Below are positions 8,288 through 15,152 of a stretch of DNA of 43,310 nucleotides, piece by piece (position 1 is the first letter of the stretch; each line of letters opens with the position of its first letter). Position numbers and translations under genes: made by a program. The stretch comes from an uncultured Clostridia bacterium (GTDB lineage: Bacteria > Bacillota > Clostridia > Oscillospirales > Acutalibacteraceae). Below the pieces are notes generated by a model. That model saw nothing but the letters and a program-made list of their open reading frames with translations, ran no database searches and was not told where the DNA came from. The DNA is taken from positions 1-43,310 of the forward strand of contig CAMHHL010000009.1 of NCBI GenBank assembly GCA_946184925.1. The letters are read 5' to 3'.

Positions 8288-9895
8288 TTAACCTATATAT
8301 TTTGCTATCGGAGTGCCCGTCATTCGGGTAATCCTTCTTAAAACCGACGATTTCAGGTTGAGACCTGCGTCGCGGACAAAATAGTTGACCTCGCTCATGC
8401 GAACGTCCTCTCTGTCGCCTGCGAGCAGCAGCTTGTAGCCGCTTTTCAGCCATGCTCGGTCGGCTGTTTCACACCGTATGGAGTACGGATAAGCCATTGC
8501 GCACGGCGTGTACCCGAGGTGTGTGTTGATATTTCTCGATATTTCCAGCCAGTCCTTCTGAGCCATCGGCAGAAACTCCGCGACAGTCTCGTTCTCGGCG
8601 CAGTTCGCGCCGTGTCTGCCGTCGTGATTAAACACATGCAAAAACTGGGTGTGGCTCTCCATATCAATTGCGCCGGAATCGTACATTTCCTTAATCTCGT
8701 CCCATGTGCAGTAGGGAGCCGGGTTCTCCTCCATATATCCGGGAGTTACCGTGGCGAGGTCAATCTCGGTGCCGATTACCGAGAGCACAGCCTTCATTCC
8801 GTATTTTTTCAGAATCGGGAAGGCGCGCTTATACACGCCGTATTTTCCGTCGTCAATCGAGAGGATAATTGGCTTTGACGGCATTGTGCCCTTGCCCTCC
8901 AGATAATCGGAAAGCTGACGACAGGTTATGGTTGTGTAGCCGTTTGATTTGAGCCATTTCAAGTCGCTTTCGAACTCGCTCTGATAAATCGCGTATTCAT
9001 CAAAGGCGATTCCGCTCTTGAGGTCGGATTTCGTGACGAACTCATGGTACATCATGACAGGCACGCCGAACACGGACTTTGCGTTTTTGCCGGTCTGCTC
9101 CGCCGAGCCCGTAAGGCTCGATGACTTTCCCTTTACGGCTCTCGCCTTGTAGAAATATGTGCTGTCCCGAGTAACCTTTGTATCGTAGAAATACGGTTCG
9201 TCGGTTCTTCCGGCGAGGGTGTATTCTCCGCTCTGAGAAGCCGAACGGTAGACCTCATAGGAGCTCTTCACATCTGACGAAAGCTCCAAAACCGCGGTTG
9301 TTTCGTCAAGCTGAGTAACCGCCGTTATCTGCGGCTGTCGCAGAGCGTTGAGCGTGTCGGAGCTTTTTTTGGTGCTCTTGTCGGTGACATAAAACCCGGT
9401 GATGCCGGAATCAGCCTTCACGAGCTTTTCAAAGCCCTTGACTTCGCCGAGCATGCGGCTGCCGCCGCTTGTCTTGCCGTAGATTTCAAAGGAAGAATTT
9501 TTCTTTCCCGTCCATCTGAGCATGAACTCGCCCTGCTTTTTCTGCACAACAGCCTGCATAACCGGCGCCTCGGAGACAGCCACGGTGTCGCTTGTCACCG
9601 CCTCTGAGGTTCCGCCCTCGCCGATCAGCTCGAGCTTGTAGGTGTATTTGCGGTCGGGGTTGAGGTATTTGTCGGTGTATGAGGTTTCTTCGCAGTCACA
9701 AATGAACTTGAAGTCCTTCTCGTCCGAATACTTGCGGTAGAGCCTGTATGTATGAGCTTCGCTGCTTTTGTCCCAGCTCAGCTCCGCGTTCCTGCCGCTG
9801 ACGCTCACGCGGAGCGCGGCAGGCTTTTCAGGCGGCGCCGAGCACGCCGTGAGCAATAAAGCGCACAACACAAGCGCGCATAAAAGCCTTCGCAT
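8288..9895 (-). CDS. FnIII-repeat lipoprotein with PgaB/IcaB-type polysaccharide deacetylase domain
   Basis: The 535-aa protein starts with a lipoprotein signal (LLLTAC, modified Cys18). Residues 28 to about 265 form two to three fibronectin-III-like domains (AELSWDKSSEAHTYRLYRK, KSSYEVYRSASQSGEY). The NodB domain begins near VPVMMYHEF. Its metal and catalytic motifs are SIDDG (D348, D349), SHTQFLH (H415 and H420) and AYPYS. The H-T-x-x-L-H spacing is that of PgaB-type enzymes, which de-N-acetylate poly-beta-1,6-GlcNAc, rather than the shorter H-x-x-x-H of peptidoglycan deacetylases. It should act outside the cell, tethered to the membrane, on the polymer made by the GT2 synthase. It starts one base after the DUF4956 stop, with GAGGT inside that gene as the likely ribosome-binding site. 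Confidence 0.9.
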   Translation of the reverse strand: MRRLLCALVLCALLLTACSAPPEKPAALRVSVSGRNAELSWDKSSEAHTYRLYRKYSDEKDFKFICDCEETSYTDKYLNPDRKYTYKLELIGEGGTSEAVTSDTVAVSEAPVMQAVVQKKQGEFMLRWTGKKNSSFEIYGKTSGGSRMLGEVKGFEKLVKADSGITGFYVTDKSTKKSSDTLNALRQPQITAVTQLDETTAVLELSSDVKSSYEVYRSASQSGEYTLAGRTDEPYFYDTKVTRDSTYFYKARAVKGKSSSLTGSAEQTGKNAKSVFGVPVMMYHEFVTKSDLKSGIAFDEYAIYQSEFESDLKWLKSNGYTTITCRQLSDYLEGKGTMPSKPIILSIDDGKYGVYKRAFPILKKYGMKAVLSVIGTEIDLATVTPGYMEENPAPYCTWDEIKEMYDSGAIDMESHTQFLHVFNHDGRHGANCAENETVAEFLPMAQKDWLEISRNINTHLGYTPCAMAYPYSIRCETADRAWLKSGYKLLLAGDREDVRMSEVNYFVRDAGLNLKSSVLRRITRMTGTPIAKYIG

Positions 9896-9896
9896 A

Positions 9897-10574
9897 TCAG
9901 TTGGATACCTCGTCGTTCTGCATTACCACGTTGACATATTCAACACCGCCGAGGTCGTAGACGGAATCAATCAGGTTTACGCCGTTGTTCTCAGCCTTTC
10001 GGAGCATTGCGGAGCTAACTTCAAAGATGAACTCGATGTTGTCCTCGGTTGAGTTGCGGACTCTGAGTATAGCCTTGCGCTTGAAGAGATTGTACATGTG
10101 AGCCTGGATTTCAGACTGACGGTTTCTTGAAGCGCGGATGACGATGAGCATGCGGTTGTCGGAGCGGATGAAGCCGAGCACCAGAAGCACAAGGAAGGTA
10201 ATCACGCTGCCGATGCACGCCACGAGATAATCGCCGACGCCGCAGCAGATTCCGACGATGACAGTCCAGAAGATGTAGACCGTGTCGCGGCTGTCCTTGA
10301 TTGCGGTTCTGAAACGGACGATTGAAAGCGCACCGACCATACCGAGCGAAAGCGCGATGTTGTTGCCGATTACCGTCATAACCGTTCCGGTGAGAACAGT
10401 CAGAACCACCAGCGAGGCGTTGAATTTTTTGCTGTAGATTGTACCCTTGTGGGAAAGGTAATAGGAAAGATAAATGAACGCTCCTATCACTGCTGCCACG
10501 AGAACATTCATTATAATGCTTTCGATTGACAGATCACCCGTGTTTTCAAACAGACTGAATAACTTGTCTTTCAT
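9897..10574 (-). CDS. DUF4956 family integral membrane protein
   Basis: The 225-aa protein has four predicted membrane segments in its first 130 residues and a soluble C-terminal domain. The run LGMVGALSIVRFRTAIKDSR is the DUF4956 hallmark. The ORF-track start at 10658 was rejected because ATG 10574 has GGAGAG seven to ten bases upstream and the longer version would overlap the VTC gene. DUF4956 genes are commonly found beside VTC-domain and CotH genes, as here. The biochemical role is not established. The C-terminal part (MLIVIRASRNRQSEIQ onwards) resembles a small cytosolic ligand- or protein-binding domain. Linkage makes it a candidate membrane partner of the VTC protein. Confidence 0.88.
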   Translation of the reverse strand: MKDKLFSLFENTGDLSIESIIMNVLVAAVIGAFIYLSYYLSHKGTIYSKKFNASLVVLTVLTGTVMTVIGNNIALSLGMVGALSIVRFRTAIKDSRDTVYIFWTVIVGICCGVGDYLVACIGSVITFLVLLVLGFIRSDNRMLIVIRASRNRQSEIQAHMYNLFKRKAILRVRNSTEDNIEFIFEVSSAMLRKAENNGVNLIDSVYDLGGVEYVNVVMQNDEVSN

Positions 10575-10587
10575 AAAACCACTCTCC

Positions 10588-11283
10588 TTAAATATGCGTC
10601 TGATACGCGTTCTGTCTTGCGAGAACATACTTGCTGACAGACAGCTCGCTTTTATCAATACAGTTAATCAGATTTTTTATATAGCTCAGCAAAAATCCGT
10701 TGTACTTGACCTCGAGAACAACGTCGTAGGGGTCGAGCACGGGATTCATCAGAAGCTTATCCGAGAACAAATCAAAGCAGCTCTCGGTGGAAACAATCGC
10801 GTTATCAAAGGTAACGCGGATTTTGTTTTCCCTGGCGATGAACGCCTTGCGGTTGTACTGCACGATTGTCTTGGGGCGATAAAGCCGCGACTGCATGAGC
10901 GAGTACATCTCCGCCGCAAACGGCTCGCTGTAGCCGAGGAGCGGCGAATAATCGCATTTTATCAGGCGCTCCGCGTCGCTGCGGCTCAGCCTGAGCGAGC
11001 GCTTGAGCTGCCGTGTTCCCTGCTTTTGCTTGAGCTCAAGCATGGCGAAGTCCTGATTCGGATCATAGCACCTGAGCCTGACCTTGCGCCTGAGCTCAAC
11101 GCCTGCCTGTTTCTCAAAAAAGTCGGTGTCAAAAACAGTGTCAAAATACAGCGAGCGTATCATATAGCCGTGGGTTCCGTTGTGCGGATCCTGAAGCATA
11201 ATCTGCTCCAGCTTGCCCGATGTTCCGAGATATTCCGCAACGCTGATGAGGAATTTTTTCTCCTCACGCATGACCTTGTTCAA
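10588..11283 (-). CDS. VTC-domain (polyphosphate-polymerase-like) protein, TTG start
   Basis: The 231-aa soluble protein matches the VTC tunnel-fold domain: REEKKFLIS at the N-terminus, SLYFDT, RRKVRLRCY, MLELKQKQG followed by KRS, VQYNRKAF, and KYVLAR near the C-terminus. These basic and acidic patches line the active tunnel in eukaryotic Vtc4 and other triphosphate-tunnel enzymes. Bacterial stand-alone VTC proteins are of uncertain activity. Start choice: AGGAGGTGA at about 11290 is seven bases from a TTG at 11283. The next ATG (11271) is 19 bases from it and the track start (11301) lies upstream of it, so TTG is preferred. This is the first gene after the c-di-GMP riboswitch and its terminator. 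Confidence 0.88.
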   Translation of the reverse strand: MNKVMREEKKFLISVAEYLGTSGKLEQIMLQDPHNGTHGYMIRSLYFDTVFDTDFFEKQAGVELRRKVRLRCYDPNQDFAMLELKQKQGTRQLKRSLRLSRSDAERLIKCDYSPLLGYSEPFAAEMYSLMQSRLYRPKTIVQYNRKAFIARENKIRVTFDNAIVSTESCFDLFSDKLLMNPVLDPYDVVLEVKYNGFLLSYIKNLINCIDKSELSVSKYVLARQNAYQTHI

Positions 11284-11302
11284 GCTGTCACCTCCTGACA
11301 AT

Positions 11303-11339
11303 GAAAAAGCCGACCGCGTTCCTTTGAGAATGCGGTCGG
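11303..11339 (-). terminator. Intrinsic terminator of the c-di-GMP riboswitch expression platform
   Basis: Read on the minus strand, CCGACCGC (11339-11310 outer arms) pairs perfectly with GCGGTCGG across a 14-nt loop and is followed by five U residues. The 5' arm directly abuts the 3' end of the aptamer, so folding of the aptamer should compete with it. It lies 20 bp before the VTC start codon. Confidence 0.9.
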
Positions 11340-11410
11340 TCTATCATACGAAATCGCTTAGATACCTGACTTTGCGTCCCTGCCTTTCGACAGGTTTGCC
11401 TAACGTTCGA
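11334..11410 (-). promoter_or_regulatory. Class I cyclic-di-GMP riboswitch (GEMM-I)
   Basis: On the minus strand the RNA reads GGCAAACC, then a stem capped by CGAAAG (GNRA tetraloop), then GGGACGCAAAG. These are the invariant blocks of GEMM-I. The second hairpin contains UCUAAG opposite UAUGA, matching the 11-nt GAAA-tetraloop receptor with one exchanged base pair, and ends UGAUAGACCG. The aptamer starts within a few bases of the predicted transcription start and runs straight into the terminator. Family identity rests on motif recognition, not a covariance-model score. Whether ligand turns transcription on or off cannot be decided by eye. Confidence 0.92.
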
Positions 11411-11411
11411 T

Positions 11412-11440
11412 ATTATACTATATTTCCCGACAAAAATCAA
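11412..11440 (-). promoter_or_regulatory. Sigma-A-type promoter of the polysaccharide operon
   Basis: On the minus strand TTGATT (11440-11435) and TATAAT (11417-11412) are separated by exactly 17 bp. Transcription would begin at about 11406, right at the 5' edge of the riboswitch. The 130 bp between this promoter and the galM stop hold short GC-rich inverted repeats (for example GAGC-N5-GCTC) but no clear terminator, so read-through from galM is possible. Confidence 0.85.
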
Positions 11441-11571
11441 TTATGTATTTTCCCGAAAAACCTTGTTAATTTCTTCATAATTTATGATTATTACATTAAA
11501 AATATGCATATTCCCCGGCATACTGCGCCCGGAAAGAGCATTGCGCTCAGTCCGCGGTTTTTGTTATACCA

Positions 11572-12621
11572 TCACGTCTCCGCGGAAAAGCTGCAGACGG
11601 TTTTTCCGCGATAGACTTCGCCCTTTTTCAGTACGGTTGACGGGAATTCCGGAATATTCGGCGAGCACGGATAGTGCTGAGTTTCAAGACAAAAACCGCC
11701 GAAGCGCGGATATCTGATTCCGTTCTTTCCGCACGGAGCGGCGTCGTCCTGAACGAAATTTCCGGTATAAAGCTGAACTCCGGGCTCGGTGGTAAAGGCG
11801 GTGAGAACTATTCCGGATTCTTCACTTTTTGCTCGGGCGAATTCGCGCAGGCTTACGTCTGCGCTGTTTATAATCAGGTTGTGGTCAAAGCCCGAGACAT
11901 ATTTCAGCTGTTCAAAGTTACCGAAAATCTCCGCGCCGATTTTCTTTCCGCTTCGGAAGTCAAGCGGAGTACCGTCCACGCTCAGAATTTTCCCGGTGGC
12001 GAGCTTTTCGCTGTCAATTTCCGTGAAGCTGTCCGCGTTCAGCCGCAGCACATGTCCGAGAATATCCGAGCCGTCGTTGCCGTTGAGGTTAAAATACGTG
12101 TGGTTGGTCAGATTTATGACGGTATCCTCGTCGGATACCGCGACGTATTCGATTTCGAGCGCGTTTTCGTCCGTCAGGCGATAAATCACCTTGCCCTCGA
12201 GCGTTCCGGGATAGCCCTCCTCCGATGGCGGACTGACAAAGCCGAAAACGACCGAATCATTCTCAATCGCGCCGTCAAAGCACCTCCGCGCGAAAGAGCC
12301 GTGAAGGTGGTTTTGCCCCTCGTTTTTTTCAAGCGCATAGGTCTTGCCGCCGAGTGAAAACTCAGCGCCTCTGATGCGGTTCGCGAATCTTCCGACGAAC
12401 GCGCCGAAGAAGCTGCTGCCCTTCTCATAGCCGCTCAGATTGTCATAGCCGAGAGCGACGTCACGCATCTTGCCGCACTTGTCCGGCACAAGAATGCGCT
12501 GAACGGCGCAGGCGTAGCTCAGCACGCTCACCTGCATTCCGCCTTCGTTAATCAGATTATAGCGAAAAACCTCTCTGCCGTCGGCTGAAAAACCGAAGCT
12601 CTCCTTCGATATTCTTGTCAT
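11572..12621 (-). CDS. galM: Aldose 1-epimerase (galactose mutarotase)
   Basis: The 349-aa protein has the full GalM architecture. Substrate-binding NRIRGAEF and NHLHG, the catalytic histidine in INLTNHTYFNLNG, FDHN, and the catalytic glutamate region FCLETQHYPCSPN are all present. The last motif normally reads TQHYPDSPN, so Asp is replaced by Cys. It interconverts beta- and alpha-galactose so that GalK can use it. Unusually, it is not in the galactose operon some 11 kb away on the other strand but follows a YcxB-like gene by 4 bp. It lacks a signal peptide and should be cytoplasmic. A role in hexose supply for the polysaccharide operon downstream is possible but unproven. Confidence 0.92.
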   Translation of the reverse strand: MTRISKESFGFSADGREVFRYNLINEGGMQVSVLSYACAVQRILVPDKCGKMRDVALGYDNLSGYEKGSSFFGAFVGRFANRIRGAEFSLGGKTYALEKNEGQNHLHGSFARRCFDGAIENDSVVFGFVSPPSEEGYPGTLEGKVIYRLTDENALEIEYVAVSDEDTVINLTNHTYFNLNGNDGSDILGHVLRLNADSFTEIDSEKLATGKILSVDGTPLDFRSGKKIGAEIFGNFEQLKYVSGFDHNLIINSADVSLREFARAKSEESGIVLTAFTTEPGVQLYTGNFVQDDAAPCGKNGIRYPRFGGFCLETQHYPCSPNIPEFPSTVLKKGEVYRGKTVCSFSAET

Positions 12622-12625
12622 GATA

Positions 12626-13153
12626 TTACCTTCTGCGCTTGTTGTCCTCGATTATCTGAGTGACATAGCGGATGAACTCGCTCTCGTTGCCGGCGGAAAA
12701 GCTGCCCTTTTTAAACGCGTAGACCATTCCCTCTCCGGCGAGAAGAATATAGTAGTGCTCGGTTACGAAAAGCTTTTTGAACTCGGAGTACGCGACCTTT
12801 ATCGGCTTTTCTCTGTCCGAGGATTCGCTGATGAGCTCTTCGCCGGTGAGCGTTGCGGTAACAGTGACCTCACCCTTGTTGTTGGTGTCCTCGGAAAAGC
12901 GTTTTCCGCCTGCCTTGACCGCTGAAAAATAGCGGAACAAAAGCACAAACATAACTATGACGCACATCGCGAAAATTGCCATGTTCGCATAGGCGAGACC
13001 GTTGACGATGCTCATCGCCAGATTCACGCCGAAAACAATTCCCAGCAGAATATAGCTCACGATTATCGGCGGTGAGGTGAGGTGCAGATAGCGGTACAGT
13101 TCTTTTTCAATATCAAACGAACGCTGAAATCGGTTGACGTATTTCGGTGTCAT
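12626..13153 (-). CDS. YcxB-like domain membrane protein
   Basis: The 175-aa protein has two adjacent membrane segments (about residues 28-75: PPIIVSYILLGIVFGVNLAM and MAIFAMCVIVMFVLLFRYF). A cytosolic beta-rich domain follows (EVTVTATLTGEELISES, VAYSEFKKLFVTEHYYILLAG, AFKKGSF), matching the YcxB-like C-terminal domain. No enzymatic motif is visible and the function of the family is unknown. The ATG has GGAGG eight bases upstream and a good promoter just before it. It is the first gene of a probable two-gene unit with galM. Confidence 0.8.
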   Translation of the reverse strand: MTPKYVNRFQRSFDIEKELYRYLHLTSPPIIVSYILLGIVFGVNLAMSIVNGLAYANMAIFAMCVIVMFVLLFRYFSAVKAGGKRFSEDTNNKGEVTVTATLTGEELISESSDREKPIKVAYSEFKKLFVTEHYYILLAGEGMVYAFKKGSFSAGNESEFIRYVTQIIEDNKRRR

Positions 13154-13183
13154 GATTATCCTCCGTTTATTTGGATTAACGAT

Positions 13184-13212
13184 ATTATATAATGAAAAAA
13201 CAGAAAAAGCAA
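13184..13212 (-). promoter_or_regulatory. Promoter of the YcxB-like/galM unit
   Basis: On the minus strand TTGCTT (13212-13207) and TATAAT (13189-13184) are 17 bp apart, about 30 bp before the start codon. The -35 element lies inside the U-tract of the terminator of the upstream ATPase gene. Confidence 0.8.
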
Positions 13213-13241
13213 TCCCCCGAGCGAAGGAGAAATGCTCGGGG
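13203..13241 (-). terminator. Intrinsic terminator of the ABC ATPase gene
   Basis: On the minus strand CCCCGAGC pairs with GCTCGGGG (8 bp, 11-nt loop) and is followed by GATTGCTTTTTC. It separates the ATPase from the YcxB-like/galM unit. The remaining 70 bp to the ATPase stop show no other feature. Confidence 0.88.
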
Positions 13242-13314
13242 AAATCGCTTTAGAAGAGTTTAGAAGTTTTGAAAACCTTTAGAAAGAAATGAAATTATCA
13301 ACAAATTAATCGGT

Positions 13315-14463
13315 TTAATACTTGGCGCACTCGGGAGCATTCGCGTTCGCGGAAGCCTCGTCAAACCAGATGAGGTTGTTTCCGCTCTCCTCGTCAAAGA
13401 GTTGAATAAGCTCGGGAGCAACGTCAAAGTTGATTTCCTTGCCCATGGATACATCGGCGCCGAGTCCGATTGTCGGGATAACCATTACAATATCGTCGTC
13501 GCCGCTCTTGGCGTGGATGTTGTATTCGGTACCCATCATCTCGCTGACTTCAATCTTGGCGGAGAGCTTGCCGCTTCCGACGGTGATGTGCTGCGGACGG
13601 ATTCCGGCTACGATTGAGGTGGACTTGCAGTCTCTTGATTTGAGCGCCTTCTGCTGGAAGTCGCTGAGCTCGAATTTTACTCCGCGGATTTCAGCATAAT
13701 ACTTGCCGTTTTCGAGCAGGAGCTTGCTGCCCTTGAAGAAGTTCATCACGGGCATTCCGATGAATCCGGCTACGAACAGATTGACAGGCTTGTTGAAGAG
13801 GTCCTGAGGAGTACCTATCTGGTTGACATAGCCGTCCTTCATAATAACGATACGGTCGGCGAGCGTCATAGCCTCGGTCTGGTCGTGAGTTACATACATA
13901 AATGTTGTGTCAATTCTTTTTCTGAGCTTGATGATCTCGGCACGCATCTCATTCCTGAGCTTAGCGTCAAGGTTCGAGAGAGGCTCGTCCATGAGGAAGA
14001 CCTTGGGGTTTCTTACCATAGCTCTGCCGATAGCGACACGCTGTCTCTGACCGCCGGAGAGAGCCTTCGGCTTGCGGTCGAGGTACTGGGTGATGCCGAG
14101 GATTTTCGCGACCTCGTTAACCTTCTCCTCAATCTGCGCCTTGGGAGTTCTCTTGAGCTTGAGAGCGAACGCCATGTTGTCGCGCACGGTCATGTGGGGA
14201 TAGAGCGCATAGTTCTGGAAAACCATGGCAATATCTCTGTCCTTGGGAACAATGTCGTTCATAAGCTTGCCGTCGATATAAAGCTCACCCTCGGAGATAT
14301 CCTCAAGACCTGCAACCATTCGCAGGGTTGTGGACTTACCGCAACCGGAGGGACCGACAAGAACAATGAACTCCTTATCCGCGATAGTAAGGTTTACGTC
14401 ATGAACGGCGGTAACCTTGTTGTCATAGATTTTCTTGATTCCCTTTAAAATTACTTCGGACAT
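13315..14463 (-). CDS. msmK: ABC sugar transporter ATP-binding protein, MsmK/UgpC/MalK type
   Basis: The 382-aa cytoplasmic ATPase has Walker A GPSGCGKST, Q-loop FQNYALYPHM, signature LSGGQRQRVAIGRA, Walker B VFLMDEPLSNLD, H-loop VTHDQTEA, and a C-terminal OB-fold (TOBE) domain from about residue 240. This class energises several CUT1 sugar importers that lack their own ATPase. It is divergent from the binding-protein/permease genes and probably serves them. The track start at 14550 was rejected in favour of ATG 14463 (MSEVILKG), where the family normally begins. The nearest GGAGG lies 22 bases upstream, so translation may rely on a weak site or on leader folding. The gene symbol is by family resemblance; UgpC is an equally used name. 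Confidence 0.92.
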   Translation of the reverse strand: MSEVILKGIKKIYDNKVTAVHDVNLTIADKEFIVLVGPSGCGKSTTLRMVAGLEDISEGELYIDGKLMNDIVPKDRDIAMVFQNYALYPHMTVRDNMAFALKLKRTPKAQIEEKVNEVAKILGITQYLDRKPKALSGGQRQRVAIGRAMVRNPKVFLMDEPLSNLDAKLRNEMRAEIIKLRKRIDTTFMYVTHDQTEAMTLADRIVIMKDGYVNQIGTPQDLFNKPVNLFVAGFIGMPVMNFFKGSKLLLENGKYYAEIRGVKFELSDFQQKALKSRDCKSTSIVAGIRPQHITVGSGKLSAKIEVSEMMGTEYNIHAKSGDDDIVMVIPTIGLGADVSMGKEINFDVAPELIQLFDEESGNNLIWFDEASANANAPECAKY

Positions 14464-14697
14464 AAAAACGACTTTGACGATAATGCCTCCGCAAAACCGC
14501 CTCGCAGGCAACCGCTTTGTGTTGCTCCGCATTACGGCAGGTCTCCACACTGCCGCACCGTAAGTCTGACGGTGTTGATAAACCTCCTTTTGGATGTACG
14601 CCGCTCATACAGTGGAGTGAGCAAGCGCCATTAAAATGGAAAATAATATCGAAGAAGTCCTCCGACACCTTTAGTGTAAATGATAATTCAAAAAAAT

Positions 14698-14728
14698 AGT
14701 ATATCCGTATGTTATATAAATATGTCAA
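14698..14728 (-). promoter_or_regulatory. Probable promoter of the ABC ATPase gene
   Basis: On the minus strand a perfect TTGACA (14728-14723) is followed by TATACT (14703-14698) at 19 bp, or by GATATA at 17 bp. An AATGT-N-ACATT palindrome touches the -35 box and a second related site lies in the spacer, which suggests regulated use. Confidence 0.6.
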
Positions 14729-14739
14729 AATGTTACATT
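14708..14739. promoter_or_regulatory. Palindromic operator-like sites next to the ATPase promoter
   Basis: AATGTTACATT at 14729-14739 is a perfect 5+1+5 palindrome that abuts the -35 box. TATGTTATATA at 14708-14718 is a weaker copy within the -35/-10 spacer. Related sites lie on the other side of the divergent region. Confidence 0.55.
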
Positions 14740-15015
14740 TGCAACGAAATGCACATTTTTGAGTATTTTGCGCGGGCACACTCTGATTTTATATGAAAAA
14801 AACACGCCAGAAAACCGCATAAAATCTGCATTTTTCGACTAAGCTTGTCCGTAATGTATTTTTTTCGTCACAATTTATATGTATTTTTAATTCTAATTCA
14901 GAATATTTTCGCTCGTCACTTTGCACAAACAAAAAGCTCATTGTTAAAAAATTAACCAGGATATTATAATGCTTTTGTCAATAAAATTGACTAAAATCGC
15001 GCTCGCAACCGTTAA

Positions 15016-15088
15016 TATGTAACATTATTCTATGTTTGTGTCACATTCGACTATAGCTAAATGTTATATTTGGCAGTAAAATAACATT
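15016..15088. promoter_or_regulatory. Palindromic operator-like sites upstream of the sugar-binding protein gene
   Basis: TATGTAACATT (15016-15026), AATGTTATATT (15060-15070) and AAAATAACATT (15078-15088) resemble the sites beside the ATPase promoter. The outer halves AATGTTAT (15060-15067) and ATAACATT (15081-15088) also form a perfect 8-bp inverted repeat. A shared regulator, perhaps the AraC protein at 18509, is an inference. Confidence 0.5.
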
Positions 15089-15096
15089 GAACAACA

Positions 15097-15117
15097 CCCG
15101 AGGCAGCGGCCTCAGGG
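15097..15117 (+). promoter_or_regulatory. Bulged hairpin in the leader of the binding-protein gene
   Basis: CCCGAGGC and GCCTCAGGG pair with one bulged base around a 4-nt loop, 22 bp before the AGGAGG. There is no U-tract, so it is not a terminator. It could stabilise the message or be part of an operator. Confidence 0.45.
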
Positions 15118-15152
15118 CAAAATTTCAAATCTATTAACAGGAGGAATTGTTA

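Larger units (their letters stand above)
14464..15152. other. Divergent intergenic region (689 bp) between the ATPase and binding-protein genes
   Basis: No credible gene was found on either strand. The ATPase-side leader (about 230 nt on the minus strand) can form two hairpins, CACCGT-N7-ACGGTG and CGGCAG-N9-CTGCCG. The centre (about 14690-15090) is AT-rich and carries the repeated AATGT-N-ACATT-like sites. The binding-protein side has a bulged hairpin before an ideal AGGAGG. A clear promoter was found only for the ATPase. Confidence 0.8.

Noticed and set aside
7505-8341. 278-aa plus-strand ORF opposite the CotH gene
   Set aside because: The minus strand carries a full CotH protein with conserved motifs; the plus-strand reading has no domain and no ribosome-binding site.
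10474-11298. 274-aa plus-strand ORF opposite the DUF4956/VTC genes
   Set aside because: It crosses the junction of two well-supported minus-strand genes and encodes nothing recognisable.
11674-12357. 227-aa plus-strand ORF opposite galM
   Set aside because: Shadow of the galM reading frame; all catalytic motifs are on the minus strand.
14636-14674. 12-codon plus-strand ORF (MENNIEEVLRHL) in the divergent region
   Set aside because: No ribosome-binding site and it opposes the transcription direction of the adjoining leader.
14423-14779. 118-aa minus-strand ORF across the ATPase leader
   Set aside because: It spans the probable promoter and ends inside the ATPase gene in another frame, with no domain or good start signal.
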